Below, one piece after another: positions 1 through 9,356 of a DNA stretch of 64,000 bases. The DNA comes from Hyphobacterium sp. CCMP332. GTDB taxonomy: Bacteria; Pseudomonadota; Alphaproteobacteria; Caulobacterales; Maricaulaceae. Made by a program: the position numbers and the translations under genes. The notes below the pieces were generated by a model, which worked only from the letters and a program-made list of their open reading frames with translations, had not been told where the DNA came from and did not search any database. The stretch is from contig NZ_CP058669.1 in NCBI RefSeq assembly GCF_014323565.1, positions 581,001 through 645,000 on the forward strand, in the 5' to 3' direction. Numbering within the stretch: the first letter of the stretch is position 1; each line of letters opens with the position of its first letter.

Positions 1-1005
1 CTTGTTGTGGATGAGGTCCGGCGCAACCGGACACGCTCCAATCACTCGGCCACCCACCTTCTGCACCGGGCCTTGCGCGATGTGCTCGGTAATCATGTCA
101 GCCAGAAAGGGTCCTATGTCGGCCCGGACCGGCTGCGCTTTGATTTCTCCAATAACGGCGCGGTGACACCGGCAGAGATTGCGCGGATTGAAGCGGACGT
201 GAACGCCGTTATCCGCCAGAATGTGGCAGTGTCGACGCAAGAGATGTCGCCTGATCAGGCCATTGAGGCCGGCGCGCTGGCGCTCTTCGGCGAGAAGTAC
301 GGCGACTCGGTCCGCGTCCTGACCATGGGCTGTGATCTCTCCAGCCAGGACAAGCCATATTCGGTAGAATTGTGTGGCGGCACGCATGTTGCCCGTACCG
401 GCGATATCGCTTTGTTCAAGATCGGGGGTGAAACGTCGGTTTCTGCGGGTGTTCGCCGGATCGAGGCCCTGACCGGTGAGGCGGCCAGACAACATCTGGA
501 GCATCAGGCGTCGCTGGCCAGAATGTCGGCAGATACGCTCAAGGTTCCAACTCAGGACGTGCCGGCGCGTATTCAGTCTCTTCTGGAAGAACGCAAACAG
601 CTGGAGCGGCAACTGGCCGACGCCAAAAAGCAGCTGGCCATGGGCGGCGGCGCAGGCGCGGTGCCCGCCGGGCCGGAGAAAGTCGGTGATATCAACTTCA
701 CCGGCCGTGTCGTCGAAGGCGTCGGCGGCAAGGATTTGCGCGGTCTGATTGATGACGCCAAAAGCCAGATGGGCTCGGGCATCGCCGCCTTCATCGGCGT
801 GAATGATGGCAAGGTCGCCCTCGCTGTGGGCGTCACAGACGATCTGAAAGGCCGCTTCAACGCAGTCGATCTGGTGCAGGTCGCAGCCGTCGCTGTTGGT
901 GGCAAGGGCGGCGGTGGCCGCCCCGATTTTGCCCAGGCGGGCGGCCCGGACGCATCGAAGGCGCAGGCGGCCATTGATGCCTTGAAATTAGCCATAGCGG
1001 GATGA
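1..1005 (+). CDS. alaS: Alanine-tRNA ligase, C-terminal part (5' end outside window)
   Basis: The frame is open from base 1 and ends in TGA at 1003-1005, so about 334 C-terminal residues are present and the catalytic N-terminal domain lies upstream of the window. The editing-domain zinc ligands are visible: HSATH (codons at 43-57) and CGGTH (codons at 373-387). After these come a charged helical linker (about residues 185-215) and the glycine-rich C-Ala domain ending in a GGKGGGGRPDFAQAGG-type tail typical of AlaRS. The enzyme charges tRNA-Ala, and this half clears mischarged Ser/Gly. The next small gene overlaps the stop by ATGA, which suggests cotranscription. Confidence 0.97.
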   Translation, partial: LVVDEVRRNRTRSNHSATHLLHRALRDVLGNHVSQKGSYVGPDRLRFDFSNNGAVTPAEIARIEADVNAVIRQNVAVSTQEMSPDQAIEAGALALFGEKYGDSVRVLTMGCDLSSQDKPYSVELCGGTHVARTGDIALFKIGGETSVSAGVRRIEALTGEAARQHLEHQASLARMSADTLKVPTQDVPARIQSLLEERKQLERQLADAKKQLAMGGGAGAVPAGPEKVGDINFTGRVVEGVGGKDLRGLIDDAKSQMGSGIAAFIGVNDGKVALAVGVTDDLKGRFNAVDLVQVAAVAVGGKGGGGRPDFAQAGGPDASKAQAAIDALKLAIAG

Positions 1006-1340
1006 CCCGGCAGTCCACTCCCGGATTTAGCGAGATCGCCACCGATGCGATCCGCTTCTGGGAGCTCGGTCGAATCGCATTCAATGCCATATTGTTGGCT
1101 TTGACGGTGTTCATGCTGCGCGGCGAGGTTTTCACCCTTGTCTTGCCGCTTTTCGCCTACGCGCTGATCGCGAATGTCTTCTATTCCACCGCCTATATTC
1201 CGGACGTTTTCATTCAGCATTCGGATTTTCGGAGCCTGTGGCGCAAGCTTCGCTGGATTTTGTGGCTGGCTGGAACGGCTTTTGCGGTTTTTATCACTTT
1301 TCTGGTCCTGTTTGGCCTCGCCTTTAACGGCTGGAGCTGA
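1002..1340 (+). CDS. Small integral membrane protein, unknown function
   Basis: 112 residues with about three hydrophobic segments (roughly residues 22-40, 44-64 and 86-108), separated by a short polar loop rich in Arg/Lys (FRSLWRKLRW). The ATG overlaps the alaS stop codon (ATGA), which implies translational coupling. I do not recognise a family and there are no catalytic motifs. Function is unassigned; only the membrane location and operon position are supported. Confidence 0.75.
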   Translation: MTRQSTPGFSEIATDAIRFWELGRIAFNAILLALTVFMLRGEVFTLVLPLFAYALIANVFYSTAYIPDVFIQHSDFRSLWRKLRWILWLAGTAFAVFITFLVLFGLAFNGWS

Positions 1341-1376
1341 CAGACTTGAACCGGGACGGTAGCCGGGAAATCAACC

Positions 1377-3113
1377 GTGGAAAATGAAATCTGGCTGAAA
1401 GATGTGGCGGTATTTCTCGCAGCGGCGGGAATTGCGGCCCCCTTCTTCCGCGCCATGAAGCAAAGCGCCGTTCTGGCCTTTTTGCTCGCCGGGGTCTTGC
1501 TGGGGCCATTGGGCCTTGGCCGGCTGGTCGAGAGCATTCCCTGGCTCCATTTTGTTACCATTTCCAATCCGCACGCGGTCGAGCCGATGGCTGAGGCGGG
1601 TATTCTGTTCCTGCTCTTCATGCTGGGACTTGAATTGTCCTTCGGACGCCTGTGGGCGTTGCGGAAGGACGTCTTCGGCCTCGGCGCCTTTCAGGTCCTG
1701 TTGTCAGCCGCCCTGATCGGCGGTGCGGTCATGTTCTTTGGCGTGGAAGCGGGCCCGGCCTCCATCATTGGTCTGGCCCTTGCGCTCTCATCGACCGCAA
1801 TAGTGATGCAGATACTGATCGAGGAGCGCAAAGCCGCCACTCCGGCCGGACGGACAGCGTTTTCCGTTCTGCTATTCCAGGATATCATGGTCGCTCCGAT
1901 CCTTATTCTGGTCGGATTTCTCGGCATTGGCGGCGGCAGCGTTCTGCCGGCCATCGCGCAGGCGGTGATCGGTGGTGGTCTCGCCATTGCCTTCATCGCG
2001 CTGATGGGCCGGTTTGCCGTCCGCCCCGCTTTCCGGTTGGCGGCATCGGCAGGTGGGCGCGAAATGATGCTGGCGCTGACCTTCCTTGCAGTGCTGGTGG
2101 CCTCGGCGGCGACCGCCTATGCGGGCCTGTCCCTGGCACTCGGTGCCTTTCTGGCCGGTCTGTTGCTGGGCGAGACCGAATTCAAGACCCAGATAGAAAT
2201 TGACCTCGAACCCTTCAAAGGGCTCCTGATCGGCCTGTTCTTCATGACGGTCGGCATGGGAATCGATCCGCTTGAGCTGATCGCCAACTGGCCGGTTATT
2301 CTCGGCGGCGCTGCTGCCCTCATTCTTGGAAAGAGCCTCCTTGCCTATTCCGGAGCAAGACTGTTTGGAAAACCGCGTCATGTCGGCGTCCAGGCGGCGG
2401 CCCTGCTCGGGCCGTCCGGTGAATTTGCCTTTGTCATCGTGGGCGCGGCCGTCACGGCCAATGTAATCGGCGGGCAGCTGGCGGTTTTGATCACCGCGAT
2501 TGCCGGTCTCTCAATGCTGGTTTCCCCCCTCTTCGCCCGCGCCGGCAGCCGGCTCGCCGGTCGGCTTTTGCCGGGTGATCTCGGTGTCGGTCAGAATGCC
2601 CCCGAGGAATCTTCGGACGGCCATGTCATCATCGCCGGATATGGCCGGGTCGGGCGTATGCTGGGCGAGTTGTTGCTGGAGGAGAATGCCGAAATCATTG
2701 CCATCGATTCCGATCCGAAACGGATTGCACAGTGTCAGAAAGATGGTATCCGCATTTTCTATGGTGACGCGGGACGGGTAGAAACGCTGATGAAGGCCGG
2801 GCTCGAATCGGCTTCCCAAATCATCGTGACGGTCGATAATCCGGACAAGGCAGAGCGCGTGGTCAAGGCTGTGCGCAGCCGGCGGAAGGATGCGTCGATA
2901 ACGGCCCGCGCCACCGATCGCAAACACGCGGACAGGCTGATCATGGCCGGTGCCAGCTTTGTCGTCCATGAAGTCGCCGAAGCGGCTTTGCAGCTTGCAG
3001 TTCACGCACTTCAGGACTTTGGCATGTCGTCGGATACAGCACGGGCGCGGATTGCCCGCGCCCGTGAAGAGATATATGGCGATCCCGAATGGGAGCGGTC
3101 TGACGAAGCCTAG
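1377..3113 (+). CDS. KefB/KefC-type monovalent cation:proton antiporter with RCK domain
   Basis: 578 residues. Residues about 1-385 form a polytopic Na+/H+-exchanger (CPA2) domain with many hydrophobic helices and the FMLGLELSF and [10 protein letters not shown] segments usual for this family. Residues about 412-540 are a cytoplasmic TrkA-N/RCK Rossmann domain with the nucleotide loop [13 protein letters not shown]. The likely role is K+/H+ exchange at the inner membrane, gated by a nucleotide or glutathione adduct. No KefF/KefG-like ancillary gene is adjacent, so the specific KefB or KefC label is left open. The stop codon shares a CTAG with the convergent icd gene. Confidence 0.9.
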   Translation: MENEIWLKDVAVFLAAAGIAAPFFRAMKQSAVLAFLLAGVLLGPLGLGRLVESIPWLHFVTISNPHAVEPMAEAGILFLLFMLGLELSFGRLWALRKDVFGLGAFQVLLSAALIGGAVMFFGVEAGPASIIGLALALSSTAIVMQILIEERKAATPAGRTAFSVLLFQDIMVAPILILVGFLGIGGGSVLPAIAQAVIGGGLAIAFIALMGRFAVRPAFRLAASAGGREMMLALTFLAVLVASAATAYAGLSLALGAFLAGLLLGETEFKTQIEIDLEPFKGLLIGLFFMTVGMGIDPLELIANWPVILGGAAALILGKSLLAYSGARLFGKPRHVGVQAAALLGPSGEFAFVIVGAAVTANVIGGQLAVLITAIAGLSMLVSPLFARAGSRLAGRLLPGDLGVGQNAPEESSDGHVIIAGYGRVGRMLGELLLEENAEIIAIDSDPKRIAQCQKDGIRIFYGDAGRVETLMKAGLESASQIIVTVDNPDKAERVVKAVRSRRKDASITARATDRKHADRLIMAGASFVVHEVAEAALQLAVHALQDFGMSSDTARARIARAREEIYGDPEWERSDEA

Positions 3114-4327
3114 GCCTTCATGGCGGCTTCGAAACGTTCGCCGACTTTCTCAAGGAATCCCTCGGTCGACAGCCAGCCTTGCTGGTCGCCGACGAGCAGG
3201 GCGAGGTCCTTGGTCATATAGCCCGCTTCCACGGTCTTGATGACGGTTTCCTCAAGCTTCAGGGCAAAGTCCATGACGGCCTGATTGCCATCCATACGGC
3301 CGCGATGCTCCAGCCCGCGCGTCCAGGCGAAGATCGAGGCGATGGAGTTGGTAGAGGTCTTCTCGCCTTTTTGATGCTGACGATAGTGACGGGTGACCGT
3401 ACCGTGAGCCGCTTCGGCCTCCACAGTCTTGCCGTCCGGGCTCATCAGGACCGATGTCATCAGGCCGAGCGAGCCGAAGCCTTGAGCAACCGTGTCGGAC
3501 TGAACGTCGCCGTCATAGTTTTTGCAGGCCCACACAAATCCACCGGACCACTTCATGGCCGCGGCGACCATGTCATCGATCAGGCGGTGCTCGTAGGAGA
3601 TGCCCTTGGCTTCAAAGGCGGATTTGAACTCAGCCTGGAAGACTTCCTCGAACAGATCCTTGAAGCGGCCATCATAGGCTTTCAGGATGGTGTTTTTTGT
3701 CGACAGATAGACCGGCCAGCCGCGCTGCAGGCCGTAATTCAGGCTGGCGCGGGCAAAGTCACGGATGGAGTCGTCCAGATTATACATACCCATCGCGACA
3801 CCGGCGGACGGAAAATCAAACACCGTATATTCCTGAACCTCGCCGCCATCTTCCGGTTCGAACTTCATGGTCAGCTTGCCGGGGCCCGGAACCAGGAAAT
3901 CTGTGGCGCGATACTGGTCACCGAATGCATGCCGGCCGACGACCATGGGCTGGGTCCAGCCCGGCACAAGGCGTGGCACATTCGAAATCACGATGGGCTC
4001 GCGGAAGACAACGCCGCCGAGAATGTTGCGGATCGTTCCATTGGGCGAGCGCCACATTTTCTTGAGACCGAATTCCTCGACCCGCTGTTCATCCGGCGTG
4101 ATCGTGGCGCATTTGACGCCGACGCCATAATGCTTGATCGCTTCAGCGGCATCGACGGTGATCTGGTCGTCGGTCTCATCGCGCTTCTGGATCGACAGGT
4201 CATAATATTGCAGGTCGATGTCGAGATAAGGCAGGATGAGTTTGTCCTTGATCATCTGCCAGATGATGCGGGTCATTTCATCGCCATCGAGCTCGACGAC
4301 CGGGGTATCGACTTTGATCTTTGCCAT
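3110..4327 (-). CDS. icd: NADP-dependent isocitrate dehydrogenase
   Basis: 405 residues, starting at [20 protein letters not shown]. It belongs to the eukaryote-like NADP-IDH subfamily common in alphaproteobacteria: the [13 protein letters not shown] substrate loop, [12 protein letters not shown], the YDGDVQSD metal-binding region and [11 protein letters not shown] near the cofactor site are all present. It oxidises isocitrate to 2-oxoglutarate in the TCA cycle and supplies NADPH. The frame stays open upstream, but the N-terminus matches the family at 4327. It is convergent with the antiporter gene, sharing CTAG at the stops. Confidence 0.97.
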   Translation of the reverse strand: MAKIKVDTPVVELDGDEMTRIIWQMIKDKLILPYLDIDLQYYDLSIQKRDETDDQITVDAAEAIKHYGVGVKCATITPDEQRVEEFGLKKMWRSPNGTIRNILGGVVFREPIVISNVPRLVPGWTQPMVVGRHAFGDQYRATDFLVPGPGKLTMKFEPEDGGEVQEYTVFDFPSAGVAMGMYNLDDSIRDFARASLNYGLQRGWPVYLSTKNTILKAYDGRFKDLFEEVFQAEFKSAFEAKGISYEHRLIDDMVAAAMKWSGGFVWACKNYDGDVQSDTVAQGFGSLGLMTSVLMSPDGKTVEAEAAHGTVTRHYRQHQKGEKTSTNSIASIFAWTRGLEHRGRMDGNQAVMDFALKLEETVIKTVEAGYMTKDLALLVGDQQGWLSTEGFLEKVGERFEAAMKA

Positions 4328-4432
4328 GTCGGTCTTTATCCAATGCTGCTGAAGGTCTGAAGAATCCGGAGGCATCCGGTTAAGTTGGCCGCTAGTTATC
4401 ACTGTGAAACGAATATCGGAAGAGCCTGACTG

Positions 4433-5173
4433 ATGCTGCATGCACCCGCCTTCATCCTTCACCAGCCCCAGATGGGCGAGAATATCGGAGCCGCGGCTCG
4501 GGTTATGGCCAATTTTGGCTTGCGTGATCTGCGCCTGATCGACCCGCGCGATGGCTGGCCCAATCCGAAAGCAGAGAATGTTGCCGTTGGCTCGCCCGTT
4601 CTGGCATCTGTGCAGGTTGAATACACGACAGCGCCCGCCATGGCTGGTTTGACGCGGCTTTACGCGACGACCGCCCGCCCGCGCGGGATGGAAAAGCGCG
4701 TCCTGACGCCGCGTCAGGCGATGGCGGAAATCCGGGCAGCGCATGAGGCCGGCGAGCGGGCCGGGGTTATATTCGGGGGCGAGAAAGCCGGTTTGCCCAA
4801 TGAGGTCGTTGCCGATGCAGACGCCATCATCACCCTCCCGGTGGATCGGGAATTCTGGTCACTGAATCTGGCACAGACCGTAGCCTGCTGTGCCTATGAA
4901 TGGCGCGCCGGCGACGAAGTTTCGAACGACTTCGAACCCATCCGCGAACCAGCGTCGAAAGAGGATATGGATCGCCTCTTTGTGCATTTCGAAACCGAGC
5001 TTGACCGCGCTGGTTTCTTTCATCCACCGGAAAAGACGCCGCTGATGATCAACAATCTGCGGTCGGCTCTGGTACGTGGACGCTTCACCGAACAGGAAGC
5101 CCGCACTTTCCGTGGCGCGATCAAGGCGCTGGCCCTCGGCCGCGGCAAGGCCCGGATCGTCCGGGAGGATTAG
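4433..5173 (+). CDS. trmJ: TrmJ-like tRNA/rRNA 2'-O-ribose methyltransferase (SPOUT)
   Basis: 246 residues of the SpoU/TrmH class of knotted methyltransferases. Visible motifs are [13 protein letters not shown] (motif 1), [13 protein letters not shown] (motif 2) and [22 protein letters not shown] (motif 3, a Ser-Leu-Asn-Leu-type SAM loop; quoted here in full but split: LPVDREFWS plus LNLAQTV). The C-terminal helical extension after residue 165 ([15 protein letters not shown]) is characteristic of TrmJ, which methylates ribose 32 in some tRNAs. The assignment to TrmJ rather than another SPOUT enzyme rests on that extension. Divergent from icd. Confidence 0.88.
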   Translation: MLHAPAFILHQPQMGENIGAAARVMANFGLRDLRLIDPRDGWPNPKAENVAVGSPVLASVQVEYTTAPAMAGLTRLYATTARPRGMEKRVLTPRQAMAEIRAAHEAGERAGVIFGGEKAGLPNEVVADADAIITLPVDREFWSLNLAQTVACCAYEWRAGDEVSNDFEPIREPASKEDMDRLFVHFETELDRAGFFHPPEKTPLMINNLRSALVRGRFTEQEARTFRGAIKALALGRGKARIVRED

Positions 5174-5179
5174 AATCCC

Positions 5180-5650
5180 TCAGAACGCCGGTCGTGCGAT
5201 CATCAGCCAGAGTATGCTCAATACGGCCAGGAACGCAGGAATGCCGCACAGAAACCAGATCGAGAATAAACGGTCATAGGCGGCGGGCAGGGGGCTATTT
5301 GTTTCAGCAGCCGTGCGCGCCATGTCGCGCAAACGGATCTGGATCCAGACCACCGGCAGCCAGAAGACGCCGGTTAGGATGTAGAGCCCGATTGAGAGCA
5401 ATATCCATCCTTCTGCGAGCGACCAGCCGACCGAATGGGCCAGCATAACCCCGGTGACCGGCTGCAAGACGACGGCCGTCGCGGTAAAGAGCGTGTCGGC
5501 GATCACGACCACAGATGCGGTGTGAGCAATCAGAGCGGCATTTCGCGTGCGATGCGCCATCAGCATGAAGAAGGCGATACCTGCGCCGGTGCCCAGAAGC
5601 ACCGTCGCACCGCCAACATGCAGCCATCGCAGAACAAGTTCGGCCGTCAT
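5180..5650 (-). CDS. DUF2269-type integral membrane protein
   Basis: 156 residues, four predicted membrane segments, with the pattern LRWLHVGGATVLLGTG near the N-terminus and a conserved-looking LQPVTGVML. This resembles the DUF2269 family of small membrane proteins. The ATG at 5650 overlaps the TGA of the upstream SDR/DoxX gene (ATGA), so the two are probably translated together. Function is unknown in the family; a role linked to the epimerase-DoxX protein is only inferred from linkage. Confidence 0.8.
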   Translation of the reverse strand: MTAELVLRWLHVGGATVLLGTGAGIAFFMLMAHRTRNAALIAHTASVVVIADTLFTATAVVLQPVTGVMLAHSVGWSLAEGWILLSIGLYILTGVFWLPVVWIQIRLRDMARTAAETNSPLPAAYDRLFSIWFLCGIPAFLAVLSILWLMIARPAF

Positions 5651-6942
5651 CTTTCCTCCAGCAAGGGCAAAACCATCAGATGCATCAGAATGAGCGCCGC
5701 TGATTTCACAAACGGCCCCAGCGGGTCGGCCCACAATTCCGGCGTCAGCCAGCTACCCATCACAAGATATGCCAGTGTCAGTGCGATGCCCGCTTTGACC
5801 GCCAGAGCGGTTGTCATTCGCCAGACCAGTCCGGCACCGATGGCGATGTCAGCCGCAATGCCGGCCGCCACGAGCCAGCCTGCATGGTCTGCAGCGATAC
5901 TGTCTCTCAATACCTGCTCAGCCGCTGAAAACCGGAATACGGCAACAAGTCCGCTGATCAGCCAGAAAGCGGCAAGGCCGGAAACAACAATCGGGAATAG
6001 GAGGCTGAACCGGGCATGCCATCGATCCGCCAGCGTCGCAGGCTCCATTTCGAGGGATTGCTTCAGCGAATGTGCGGACCGCCCCAGAACGGCCTTTGTT
6101 TGCGATGCGTCGCCCGCGATACCATCGTCCAGAACCTTCACTGCGTTTGATCGAAGCGGCGAGCGCCAGCCCAGCCATCCCGCAAGATCGGCAAGATGCA
6201 CCGCGATCGCCGTCATCCATCGTGGCAGGTTGAGGGTCACTTTGTGCGGCGTCCAACCCAGCCAGTGGCGGATGCCCGCAACGATATCGGCCAGCGCGTG
6301 ATCATTGTCTTCAACAAGATCGGCATCGACGCCGGTCAGTTGCTCTGATCCGGCTGCAAGGGAAACGGCCTCGGCAATGTCATCCACTGAAATCGTCTGA
6401 ATGCGGCGGTCGCCAAAGGCCATCAGCCCGATGCCGGGAAGGGCGGCCAGCATCCGCAACAGAGCGGTGCCGCCATAAGCGGCATGTGCGATGACCAGTC
6501 CGGGCCGGTATATCGTCCAGTCGAGGTTGGACGCCTTCAGGCGCGCATCAGCCTCGCCCTTGGTCTGCATGAAGTCGGTGCCTGCATCAGCCGCCGCCAT
6601 GGTGGCGGAAATCTGTATGAAGCGTTTGACGCCCGCTTTTTCACAGGCCTCGATCAGGGCCTTGATTGCGGTCGACTGGACCGCCGACACATTGTCCCGA
6701 GGGCCCGATTGCAACGCGCCGGAGGCGTTCACCACCGCATCAATCCCGGTGATAACAGGCTGCCAATCGGCCGCCCCTGCCAGTCTGGCGACATCCGCGC
6801 CAATCCATTGCGCATCGGGAACAAGGCGCTGACCCGTGCCGGGATTGCGGCCGAGCCCGGTCACATCATGGCCGTCAGCGATCAGGCGGCGCGTAATGAC
6901 CGACCCGATCAGTCCATAACCGCCCAGCACAAGAATGCGCAT
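5647..6942 (-). CDS. NAD(P)-binding SDR/epimerase domain fused to a DoxX-like membrane domain
   Basis: About 431 residues. The first ~290 form an atypical SDR/NmrA-like Rossmann domain with GGYGLIGSVITRRLI at the N-terminus. Residues from about 300 hold four hydrophobic helices resembling the DoxX-like family. This fusion occurs in proteobacteria as an uncharacterised oxidoreductase. I chose the ATG at 6942 because GGGGGA lies 5 bases upstream; another in-frame ATG at 6954 lacks a ribosome-binding site. Its stop overlaps the DUF2269 gene. Substrate unknown. Confidence 0.85.
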   Translation of the reverse strand: MRILVLGGYGLIGSVITRRLIADGHDVTGLGRNPGTGQRLVPDAQWIGADVARLAGAADWQPVITGIDAVVNASGALQSGPRDNVSAVQSTAIKALIEACEKAGVKRFIQISATMAAADAGTDFMQTKGEADARLKASNLDWTIYRPGLVIAHAAYGGTALLRMLAALPGIGLMAFGDRRIQTISVDDIAEAVSLAAGSEQLTGVDADLVEDNDHALADIVAGIRHWLGWTPHKVTLNLPRWMTAIAVHLADLAGWLGWRSPLRSNAVKVLDDGIAGDASQTKAVLGRSAHSLKQSLEMEPATLADRWHARFSLLFPIVVSGLAAFWLISGLVAVFRFSAAEQVLRDSIAADHAGWLVAAGIAADIAIGAGLVWRMTTALAVKAGIALTLAYLVMGSWLTPELWADPLGPFVKSAALILMHLMVLPLLEER

Positions 6943-7014
6943 CTTTTCCCCCATTCACCACCTACTCTGAGCGGTGGCGCCTGTCAGGGCAAGAGCCCGC
7001 ATTGCCTCACGGCG

Positions 7015-7042
7015 TTGACATCCCCCTTCAACCCGGTAAAAG
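7015..7042 (+). promoter_or_regulatory. Candidate sigma-70 promoter of rpsD
   Basis: TTGACA at 7015-7020, 16-base spacer, TAAAAG at 7037-7042, about 110 bases before the rpsD ATG. The -35 box is a perfect consensus. The -10 box is a partial match. Not experimentally supported. Confidence 0.5.
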
Positions 7043-7151
7043 CCGCGCTTCGCCCCTTCTACGGGCGTGATTACGGGTGGTGCGGTGCCGCCGTTGAGAT
7101 CGCAGTCTTCAGGTTCGAAGGCTGCCGGGCCGCGTCGAAAAAGAGAAGAGC

Positions 7152-7769
7152 ATGTCGAAGCGTCATACGCAGAAGTATAAAATTGACCGCCGCATGGGTG
7201 AAAACCTCTGGGGCCGTCCCAAATCCCCACTGAATTCCCGTCCCTATGGTCCTGGCCAGCACGGTCAGCGCCGCAAGGGCAAGCTGTCCGATTTCGGCCT
7301 GCAGCTGCGCGCAAAGCAGAAGCTGAAAGGCTATTACGGCAACATCACCGAAAAGCAGTTCCGCCGCATTTACGCCGAGGCCCAGCGCCTTCGCGGTAAC
7401 ACGGCCGAGCAGCTGATCGGTCTTCTGGAAAGCCGTCTGGATGCGATCGTCTATCGCGCCAAATTCGTGCCGACCGTGTTTGCGGCCCGTCAGTTCGTGA
7501 ATCACGGCCACGTCAAGGTGAACGGCAAGAAGGTCAACATTCCGTCCTACCGTGTGAAGCCGGGCGATGTCGTGGAAGTTCGCGAAAAGTCGCGCTCCAT
7601 GGCCCTCGTGCTGGAAGCACTGGAAAGCCCGGAACGCGATATTCCCGACTATATCGAAGTTGACGGCAAGGGCATGAAAGCCACCTATGTGCGCACACCG
7701 GAATTTGCTGATGTGCCGTATCCCGCACAAATGGAACCGAACCTCGTGGTCGAGTTCTACTCCTCGTAA
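7152..7769 (+). CDS. rpsD: 30S ribosomal protein S4
   Basis: 205 residues, the usual length. It starts [20 protein letters not shown] and is the zinc-free form, with no N-terminal Cys cluster. The S4 RNA-binding domain lies around residues 95-155 ([12 protein letters not shown], then the [13 protein letters not shown] motif). S4 is a primary 16S rRNA-binding assembly protein. Here it is monocistronic, as in many alphaproteobacteria, with its own candidate promoter and a strong terminator at 7793-7828. Confidence 0.98.
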   Translation: MSKRHTQKYKIDRRMGENLWGRPKSPLNSRPYGPGQHGQRRKGKLSDFGLQLRAKQKLKGYYGNITEKQFRRIYAEAQRLRGNTAEQLIGLLESRLDAIVYRAKFVPTVFAARQFVNHGHVKVNGKKVNIPSYRVKPGDVVEVREKSRSMALVLEALESPERDIPDYIEVDGKGMKATYVRTPEFADVPYPAQMEPNLVVEFYSS

Positions 7770-7792
7770 TTGTTGAGGAAATGCAGTTTGAG

Positions 7793-7828
7793 GGCCGCTT
7801 TGGTGTTGCACCAGAGCGGCCTTTCTTT
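7793..7828 (+). terminator. Intrinsic terminator after rpsD
   Basis: Stem GGCCGCTTTGGTG / CACCAGAGCGGCC (one mismatch) with a three-base loop, followed by TTTCTTT. It begins 23 bases after the rpsD stop. Confidence 0.88.
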
Positions 7829-7844
7829 ATGGTGGAACGCTCTG

Positions 7845-7860
7845 CTGAATTTAAATTCAG
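7845..7860. promoter_or_regulatory. Perfect 16-bp palindrome CTGAATTTAAATTCAG
   Basis: An uninterrupted two-fold symmetric AT-rich site, just after the rpsD terminator in the AT-rich spacer (7829-8064) upstream of the lipoprotein gene. Symmetry of this kind is typical of dimeric repressor sites. No binding protein can be named. Confidence 0.4.
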
Positions 7861-8064
7861 ACAAGTTGAATCAAGTAATTGCTCCAATCCATTGGAAAAG
7901 AGTCATATTCTCGCTCCGCCTCAAGTTTTGAATCTTTTTTCGCCCGTAACGCGAGTCAGGGCCATGTAAATTCCCGCCAGGCATGAGTTTGCATCGGCCT
8001 GCGCTTTGCATGGAGAGGCAAACACGCTTATCAATTTGATTCAGGAAATCCCCGGAGTCGCCTA

Positions 8065-8451
8065 ATGACACCTCGTTTATTCGCAATCGCGCTTTTGCCT
8101 CTTTCTCTGGCCGCTTGTTCGACAGTTCAGAACCTGCCCCTTATGCCCGGCGGAGATCGGGAAGAGACTGTCGTGGCGTCCAACGAAAACATTGCCATTC
8201 ATGGCTGGCGGATTGTCGGCGATGACATTCTGGTGGTGCGGGTGCCGTCGAATGGCTGTACCCAGAAAGCCGATCTGACGGTCGATGTGCGCAGCCGCCG
8301 CGGCGAAACGCAGGTTACGCTCGGACGCTCACGCGACGATTATTGCCGCGCCCTGGTGCCGGAGGGGGTCGAGATTCCGTTCGGTTTTGAAGAACTCGGC
8401 GTCCGTCCCGGTGCGAATGTAACGGTCATGAATCCGATTCTGGAAGGGTAG
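8065..8451 (+). CDS. Small lipoprotein, unknown function
   Basis: 128 residues with an N-terminal lipoprotein signal: a hydrophobic stretch and the lipobox LAAC with Cys at about residue 18. The mature part is polar, with two further Cys (in SNGCTQKADLTVDV and DDYCRALVPEG) that could form a disulfide. It is probably anchored in a periplasm-facing membrane leaflet. Family not recognised. The 3' end overlaps the convergent gene by 26 bases. Confidence 0.75.
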   Translation: MTPRLFAIALLPLSLAACSTVQNLPLMPGGDREETVVASNENIAIHGWRIVGDDILVVRVPSNGCTQKADLTVDVRSRRGETQVTLGRSRDDYCRALVPEGVEIPFGFEELGVRPGANVTVMNPILEG

Positions 8452-8917
8452 TTCGCTTAATGTGAATCATGGAAGTTGCTGCAAGAGCTGCATATCCCAT
8501 CGACAAATAAGTAGCTTGAAACATCCAGTCGGGACGCATCCAATGAGGATATTCAGAGCGGTTTCCGCCTGAATTCACTGCGTCGCTGAAGATATACAAT
8601 AGACTCGTGAGAAAACCGGCTATTGAAACCAGGCAACCCAAAAGCGCCAGTGGAAGCACAAACCGCAACAAAATCCGCACGATTGAAGAAACAATCAAAG
8701 GGTTTTTGCTTGCCGTACTCAGTACCCACAAAAGAAAATAGGCCATTGAGAAAATTAGCGGCCACGACATCATTGCTTTAAAAAATGCGACCAAGACGTC
8801 TAGCGGGATGTAGGGCCCAAGCCATAACCATACCGGCACCAAATGATGTGCGACCCCGCTAAGCACGACCGGGATTGCAAGAATGGTAAATTGAGTTATC
8901 CCAAGCGCATATCGCAT
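8426..8917 (-). CDS. Putative multi-pass membrane protein, unknown
   Basis: 163 residues with four to five hydrophobic segments (about 8-28, 38-68, 80-108 and 132-148). No family is recognised. The codon composition is visibly more AT-rich than neighbouring genes, which could mean recent acquisition or relaxed selection. The last 8 codons overlap the convergent lipoprotein gene. The ribosome-binding site at 8917 is weak, so start and reality are moderately uncertain. Confidence 0.55.
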   Translation of the reverse strand: MRYALGITQFTILAIPVVLSGVAHHLVPVWLWLGPYIPLDVLVAFFKAMMSWPLIFSMAYFLLWVLSTASKNPLIVSSIVRILLRFVLPLALLGCLVSIAGFLTSLLYIFSDAVNSGGNRSEYPHWMRPDWMFQATYLSMGYAALAATSMIHIKRTTLPESDS

Positions 8918-8994
8918 AGATGCAGAGTGACTGATTTATGCGTCAGCACTCAACGTTTATTTGATTCACATGCAGTGATGGGTGTTGGGTGAGC

Positions 8995-9327
8995 TCAAGC
9001 GTCAGCCGCCAGAACGCCCTTGTCTTGCAGGAAGGGGCGAAGCTCGCCTTCTTCGAACATTTCCTTGATGATGTCGCAGCCGCCGACAAATTCGCCCTTC
9101 ACATAAAGCTGGGGAATGGTCGGCCAGTCGGAATAGGCCTTGATGCCTTCCCGGATGTCCTGATCTTCCAGCACATTCACGGAGGCATATTCCACGCCGA
9201 GATGCCCCAGAACACCTGCCACAACAGACGAGAAACCGCATTGCGGGAAAATCGGCGTGCCCTTCATGAACAGGACAACATCATTCTTCTCGACCATGTC
9301 CTTGATTTCGGCTTGTACGTCGCTCAT
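8995..9327 (-). CDS. grxD: Monothiol (CGFS) glutaredoxin, Grx4 family
   Basis: 110 residues with the active-site motif PQCGFS, the glutathione-binding WPTIPQLYV segment (cis-Pro), and GGCDIIKEM near the C-terminus. These are all diagnostic of Fe-S-carrying monothiol glutaredoxins. Such proteins bind a [2Fe-2S] cluster with glutathione and pair with BolA proteins; a bolA gene is 0.9 kb upstream on the same strand, separated by an aldo/keto reductase gene. Confidence 0.96.
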   Translation of the reverse strand: MSDVQAEIKDMVEKNDVVLFMKGTPIFPQCGFSSVVAGVLGHLGVEYASVNVLEDQDIREGIKAYSDWPTIPQLYVKGEFVGGCDIIKEMFEEGELRPFLQDKGVLAADA

Positions 9328-9356
9328 TCCGGCACTCCTTGAGGTTTGGCTAGGAG

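Noticed and set aside
3179..4360. 393-codon open frame antisense to icd
   Set aside because: Antisense shadow of a conserved gene.
5435..6301. Long frame antisense to the SDR/DoxX gene
   Set aside because: No signal, motif or start site; shadow.
7781..7969. 62-codon frame after rpsD
   Set aside because: Spans the rpsD terminator; no ribosome-binding site.
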